From Mycoplasmataceae bacterium (GTDB taxonomy: Bacteria; Bacillota_I; Bacilli_A; Mycoplasmatales; Mycoplasmoidaceae), in the NCBI GenBank assembly GCA_020024735.1, contig JAHHTI010000037.1:1-10679 (forward strand): 10,679 bases of DNA, in the 5' to 3' direction. A program made the translations under genes and the position numbers. This document shows positions 7,782-10,679 of this stretch, one piece after another; position 1 is the stretch's first letter, and every line of letters begins with the position of its first letter. The notes below the pieces were generated by a model that was given only the letters and a program-made list of their open reading frames with translations, searched no databases and was not told the DNA's origin.

Positions 7782-9345
7782 GTTGTTCTCCTTGAGAATT
7801 ATGAGCGTTAATAATATGAAAGAAGGCATCTAATAAATTAGGGTCAAAAGTCGCATCTTTTTTAATCAAAAAACTAGCAAACCCATTTTTAATGACAATA
7901 TTATTACAACCATATAAACGTTTTAAATGATCACATCATAAATCTAATTCAAAAGTTATTAATGAGTCAAAATTAGAAAAGTGATAGAAGTTACTATTAA
8001 TATAAGAGATTTTTTTATCACATGTTCAATAAATCAAGTTATAGACAAATTTAGTTGCCGCTTGCATTCGTTTTTCAAATCTTTTCATTCTTCCTTTAGT
8101 AACATAGAAATTTGTGTAATATTTTTCTATTCCATTAACATTACTTGACATCGAGAATCTTGAGAAACATCGAGTACGATTAACTTGTGCTTGATAGTAT
8201 TCATATCCACCATTACTAATTAAAGTATCTAAAGAATGAGAACCATACATATCAAAGTCATCGACTCTTGTAAAAGCGTTATTATGTAACATTTTATTTT
8301 CATGAATTAAATAATTCACAATATTACTTGCATTTTGAGGATTACTAATAGTTTTACTAGTTTCAATAAATTCTTCAATGAAACGGTGTTCACTTTCAGA
8401 TTTGATGATAGGAATAATGGTAACAAAGGCTAGCGCATCATAACGATCACGTAGAAATTTAATAATGGTTTCTCTTAATAATTCAAAATATTCTTTGGTA
8501 TTAACATCATTGACACTCAAATAACGATAATCAATATCTTTTGCATCAAAACTAGCAGTTGTAAATGTACTACTATATGCAGAAGTAATAAAATTACCTT
8601 CCTTACATAAGGCATATTTTTCTTGAACTCTACCATTATTGTTTATTTTAAGAAATTGTTCTTGAAATCAAGGGGTAAAATACATTAGTATTCCGACATC
8701 ATCATTTCATTCCCAATGATATCTACTGGCAAATGCTTGATTTTCAAATCTTTGTTTTTCTTTAGGCTTTTTAGGACCTAATATTTGGAAGTTTAAATTT
8801 GGTAAGATATTAGTAAATAAGATACTATTTCTGACATTAACAATTTTATATACCGTTTTCTTTCCTTCTACTGTTTGGATAAAAAGTTGGTGTGCATCAT
8901 TAATAATAATGTGGTTTCTAAATATTCCTCATGAAGAAGTATAGTTATTACGAAACATCGAAGTAGATCAATCATATTTATTTAAAACTTGATATTTATC
9001 TAACAATTCTTGGGTAATAGGTCCACCTTCAATATATTTAAAATCTTCTTCTAAAATTTCACTTACTAATTCAGGAGCATTAATAATATCAATGACTTCA
9101 CTTCTTAATTTTAAAGATTCTCCAATATGTTCATTTTCAAATTTTAATTTCTTAAAATTAAATAATAAAAAATATTTCCTAGCTACCTCTATATTACCTA
9201 ACTTGTCAATTTGTGATAGAAGTTCTTGTGGTACTTTTTCAAATCTGGCATCGATTTTAGTTTCAATGATAGGTAGAAAATGGTGGTTTCATGTATCATC
9301 ATCAAAAACCAAATCATTTGCTAATTTCAAGGTTTTCTTATTCAT
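7771..9345 (-). CDS. Uncharacterised 524-aa protein
   Basis: 524 aa, readable only with TGA as Trp. I do not recognise a family. It is rich in Phe, Tyr, Asn and Ile, with no signal peptide or clear membrane segment, so probably cytoplasmic or membrane-attached through a partner. Local features are YIEGGPITQELLDKY near 104-118, RYHWEWNDDVG near 210-220, a hydrophobic segment YDALAFVTIIPIIK near 297-310, and basic KGRMKRFEKRM near 409-419. The frame is open from ATG 9345 to TAA 7771. No ribosome site precedes the ATG, but a good promoter ends 6 bases before it, so the message is probably leaderless. The 3' end overlaps the SHOCT membrane protein gene by 11 bases, pointing to a shared task. Confidence 0.85.
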
Positions 9346-9351
9346 ATCTTT

Positions 9352-9379
9352 ATTATAAGTAAATTTTTATTAATAACAA
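9352..9379 (-). promoter_or_regulatory. Promoter of the 524-aa gene, leaderless type
   Basis: On the minus strand, TTGTTA (9374-9379) is followed after 16 bases by a perfect TATAAT (9352-9357). Only six bases separate the -10 box from the ATG, so transcription should start at the A of the start codon. The terminator of the lipoprotein gene lies just upstream. Confidence 0.55.
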
Positions 9380-9382
9380 AAT

Positions 9383-9409
9383 AAAAAAACACGTGGTAAC
9401 ACGTGTTTT
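9383..9409 (-). terminator. Rho-independent terminator of the lipoprotein gene
   Basis: AAAACACGTG (9386-9395) and CACGTGTTTT (9400-9409) form a perfect 10-bp stem with a 4-base loop. On the minus strand the stem ends in a run of seven T. It lies 31 bases past the lipoprotein stop and insulates the next gene on that strand. Confidence 0.87.
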
Positions 9410-9440
9410 ATTAAGATAATGTAATCTTACAAGAAGAAGA

Positions 9441-10088
9441 TTATTTAGTAGTTGTTTGTTGTTTATTTTCTGATTGAACTTGTCCTTGAGTAACTCCTGG
9501 ATTAGAATCACCATTACCTGATTGTCCAGAAGTAGGAGTTGTTGTTAAAGTTATTGTTATAGTAATGTTAACATGAGCATCAGGTTGTCCTTCACCTATC
9601 TTAGTTGTATTATTAGAACTTTTATGAACTAATACACATTCTAATTTAGGAGTTGCACTTCCAAGAACTGTATTTAAAGATTCTTCATTTGTTATATTTG
9701 CAAAACTCTTAACTTCAAATTGACTTAAATATAGATTAATATTAGTTGGAGTAATATCTACTGCATCAAGCACTTTAAAAGGCGGGTATTTTTGACTTTC
9801 TAAGTAATTCATAATATTTTTAGAATTAGGATTTACTATTTTGTCTGTACCAATAGTAACAAAATCTTTAATAGCTTGTTCTTTAGCAACTTGAAATTTT
9901 GGAGCATCAGCTGTTCCTAACATTTGATTAAAAGCCTTAGCAAAATTTTCAGCTGCTTTTGGACTCATTTCTGCTAACTTAGTACTTTCCACTGAACAAC
10001 TTACTAGAGACGTTGCCATTGGAACTGCAATAGCAACACCACCAAGAGCAAGCGCACATCCTAATCCAATTTTTTTCATTAATTTCAT
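9441..10088 (-). CDS. Surface lipoprotein
   Basis: 215 aa. The N-terminus is a lipoprotein signal peptide: basic start MKLMKK, hydrophobic core, and lipobox LVSC with the lipidated Cys at 31. The mature part (about 185 residues) would be anchored on the outer face of the single membrane. It has ENFAKAFNQMLG near 47-58, a beta-rich repeat-like stretch NITITITLTTT, and a low-complexity tail rich in Gly, Gln, Ser and Thr ending QQTTTK. No known ligand-binding motif is visible; mycoplasma lipoproteins of this kind are often adhesins or variable antigens, but that is not shown here. AAGGAG (10099-10104) lies 10 bases before ATG 10088, a little far; a second ATG three codons on is possible but would be farther still. 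No TGA codon is used. Confidence 0.9.
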   Translation of the reverse strand: MKLMKKIGLGCALALGGVAIAVPMATSLVSCSVESTKLAEMSPKAAENFAKAFNQMLGTADAPKFQVAKEQAIKDFVTIGTDKIVNPNSKNIMNYLESQKYPPFKVLDAVDITPTNINLYLSQFEVKSFANITNEESLNTVLGSATPKLECVLVHKSSNNTTKIGEGQPDAHVNITITITLTTTPTSGQSGNGDSNPGVTQGQVQSENKQQTTTK

Positions 10089-10117
10089 AAATAAATATCT
10101 CCTTAAATTTAATGATA

Positions 10118-10137
10118 TGTTCCAAATTATGGGAACA
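10118..10137. promoter_or_regulatory. Inverted repeat at the lipoprotein transcription start
   Basis: TGTTCC (10118-10123) and GGAACA (10132-10137) are exact inverted arms around 8 bases. The repeat starts just after the -10 box, so it could be an operator or a 5' stem-loop protecting the message. Confidence 0.4.
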
Positions 10138-10142
10138 ATTTA

Positions 10143-10158
10143 ATTATATCAAAAAAAA
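10143..10158 (-). promoter_or_regulatory. Lipoprotein promoter with T8 tract
   Basis: On the minus strand TATAAT (10143-10148) is preceded by a run of eight T (10151-10158), placed within the spacer between the -10 box and any -35 box. The -35 sequence itself (around 10165-10171) is a poor match. Confidence 0.5.
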
Positions 10159-10214
10159 TAAAAATTCTACACTATCCTTAAATAAAAGTTATTTAATACC
10201 AAATAAGGTAAATT

Positions 10215-10679
10215 TTATGCTTTTTTACTATCAAAGAAATTTGTATATAAAGAAGGATACAAATAACTCATTTTTCTTACCTTACGATAAAAGGTATCAG
10301 GATTATATTGGGTATCAGTTGCTCCTAAATACGAGTATTTTTGGGTATCAATAATCAATCAGAATGATGAAGAACTAACATGTCCTTTATAATCAATCCC
10401 TAAGATTTTTCCTTCACTATCATATAAACCAGTCCCACTCGAACCATTTTGAATATCATTATAACGGTTTTGTAAGACCATTAATGGACGGGTAATATCT
10501 AATTTATCAGTCACTTCATTTAAGGTATCAGCTCATACCATTTTAGCGGAGTTATTACCAATAATATATTCCCGATATCTTCTTACTTCTCCAGAAATCG
10601 GGTTAGTAACGGTATCAGCAGTTGGCATTGAAGCAATATAATAGTTATAGTTTGCTACTGAAGACATATGTCTTGATAG
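10215..10679 (-). CDS. DUF31-like putative serine peptidase, C-terminal part (partial)
   Basis: The last 154 residues and the stop are in the window; the rest lies beyond the right edge. The segment NGSSGTGLYDSEGKILGID (78-96 of the visible part) has the GxSG serine signature of chymotrypsin-fold peptidases, with Ser81 as the expected nucleophile. Mycoplasma DUF31 proteins, which include the immunoglobulin protease MIP, carry a closely similar GxSG segment followed by an LxG-type strand. The catalytic His and Asp would be upstream and cannot be seen. Two TGA codons are read as Trp (W49, W107). The lipoprotein gene follows 126 bases downstream on the same strand but has its own promoter. A zinc or other protease family is less likely. 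Confidence 0.7.

Noticed and set aside
9092..9358. Plus-strand 88-codon frame opposite the 524-aa gene
   Set aside because: Antisense shadow of a 524-codon open frame with a clear promoter.
10179..10195. TAAATAA/TTATTTA inverted repeat after the peptidase gene
   Set aside because: The stem is A/T only with no following T-run, too weak to call a terminator.
10112..10354. Plus-strand 80-codon frame
   Set aside because: Overlaps the lipoprotein promoter and the antisense of the peptidase C-terminus; no ribosome site.
1..10679. Search for CRISPR arrays, tRNA genes, transposases and phage genes
   Set aside because: No regularly spaced repeats, no tRNA cloverleaf and no transposase or phage motif was found by eye.

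Overview
This is AT-rich DNA from a wall-less bacterium (Mollicutes, Mycoplasma-like). The main evidence is that TGA must be read as tryptophan (genetic code 4). Der has four in-frame TGA codons (W46, W239, W322, W432), GpsA has one inside its nucleotide-binding loop (the W of GTGAWG), carbamate kinase has one at W238, and the alpha/beta-hydrolase has two. Read with the standard code, almost every gene here falls into fragments. A lipoprotein with an LVSC lipobox and a terminal DUF31-type peptidase also fit a mycoplasma. I cannot name the genus with confidence.

Layout. Bases 1-95 hold the 5' part of a probable structured RNA read leftward, with its own -10 box. Bases 95-608 hold no intact gene, only inverted repeats and a possible decayed coding stretch. 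From 609 to 3510 the minus strand carries a terminator, carbamate kinase (arcC, 661-1590), a proline-rich 'PNIP' repeat protein (1732-2583) and an alpha/beta-hydrolase-fold protein (2593-3510); the last two are 9 bases apart and look like one operon. From 3734 to 6648 the plus strand carries a small unknown protein, der, gpsA and another small unknown protein; der, gpsA and the last gene overlap one another. From 6645 to 9345 the minus strand carries three uncharacterised genes: a 524-aa protein, a membrane protein with a C-terminal SHOCT-like domain, and a protein with a charged coiled-coil tail. The window closes with a lipoprotein gene (9441-10088) and the 3' end of a DUF31-like peptidase gene (10215 to the edge).

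The recognisable jobs are ribosome assembly (Der), glycerol-3-phosphate supply for phospholipids (GpsA), ATP from carbamoyl phosphate (ArcC), and cell-surface functions (lipoprotein, peptidase). The points of most interest are a hydrolase-fold protein that has lost its nucleophile-elbow serine and triad histidine, the set of three unknown genes at 6645-9345, a Der protein with a degenerate G4 motif in its first G domain, several genes that look leaderless, and the structured RNA at the left edge.
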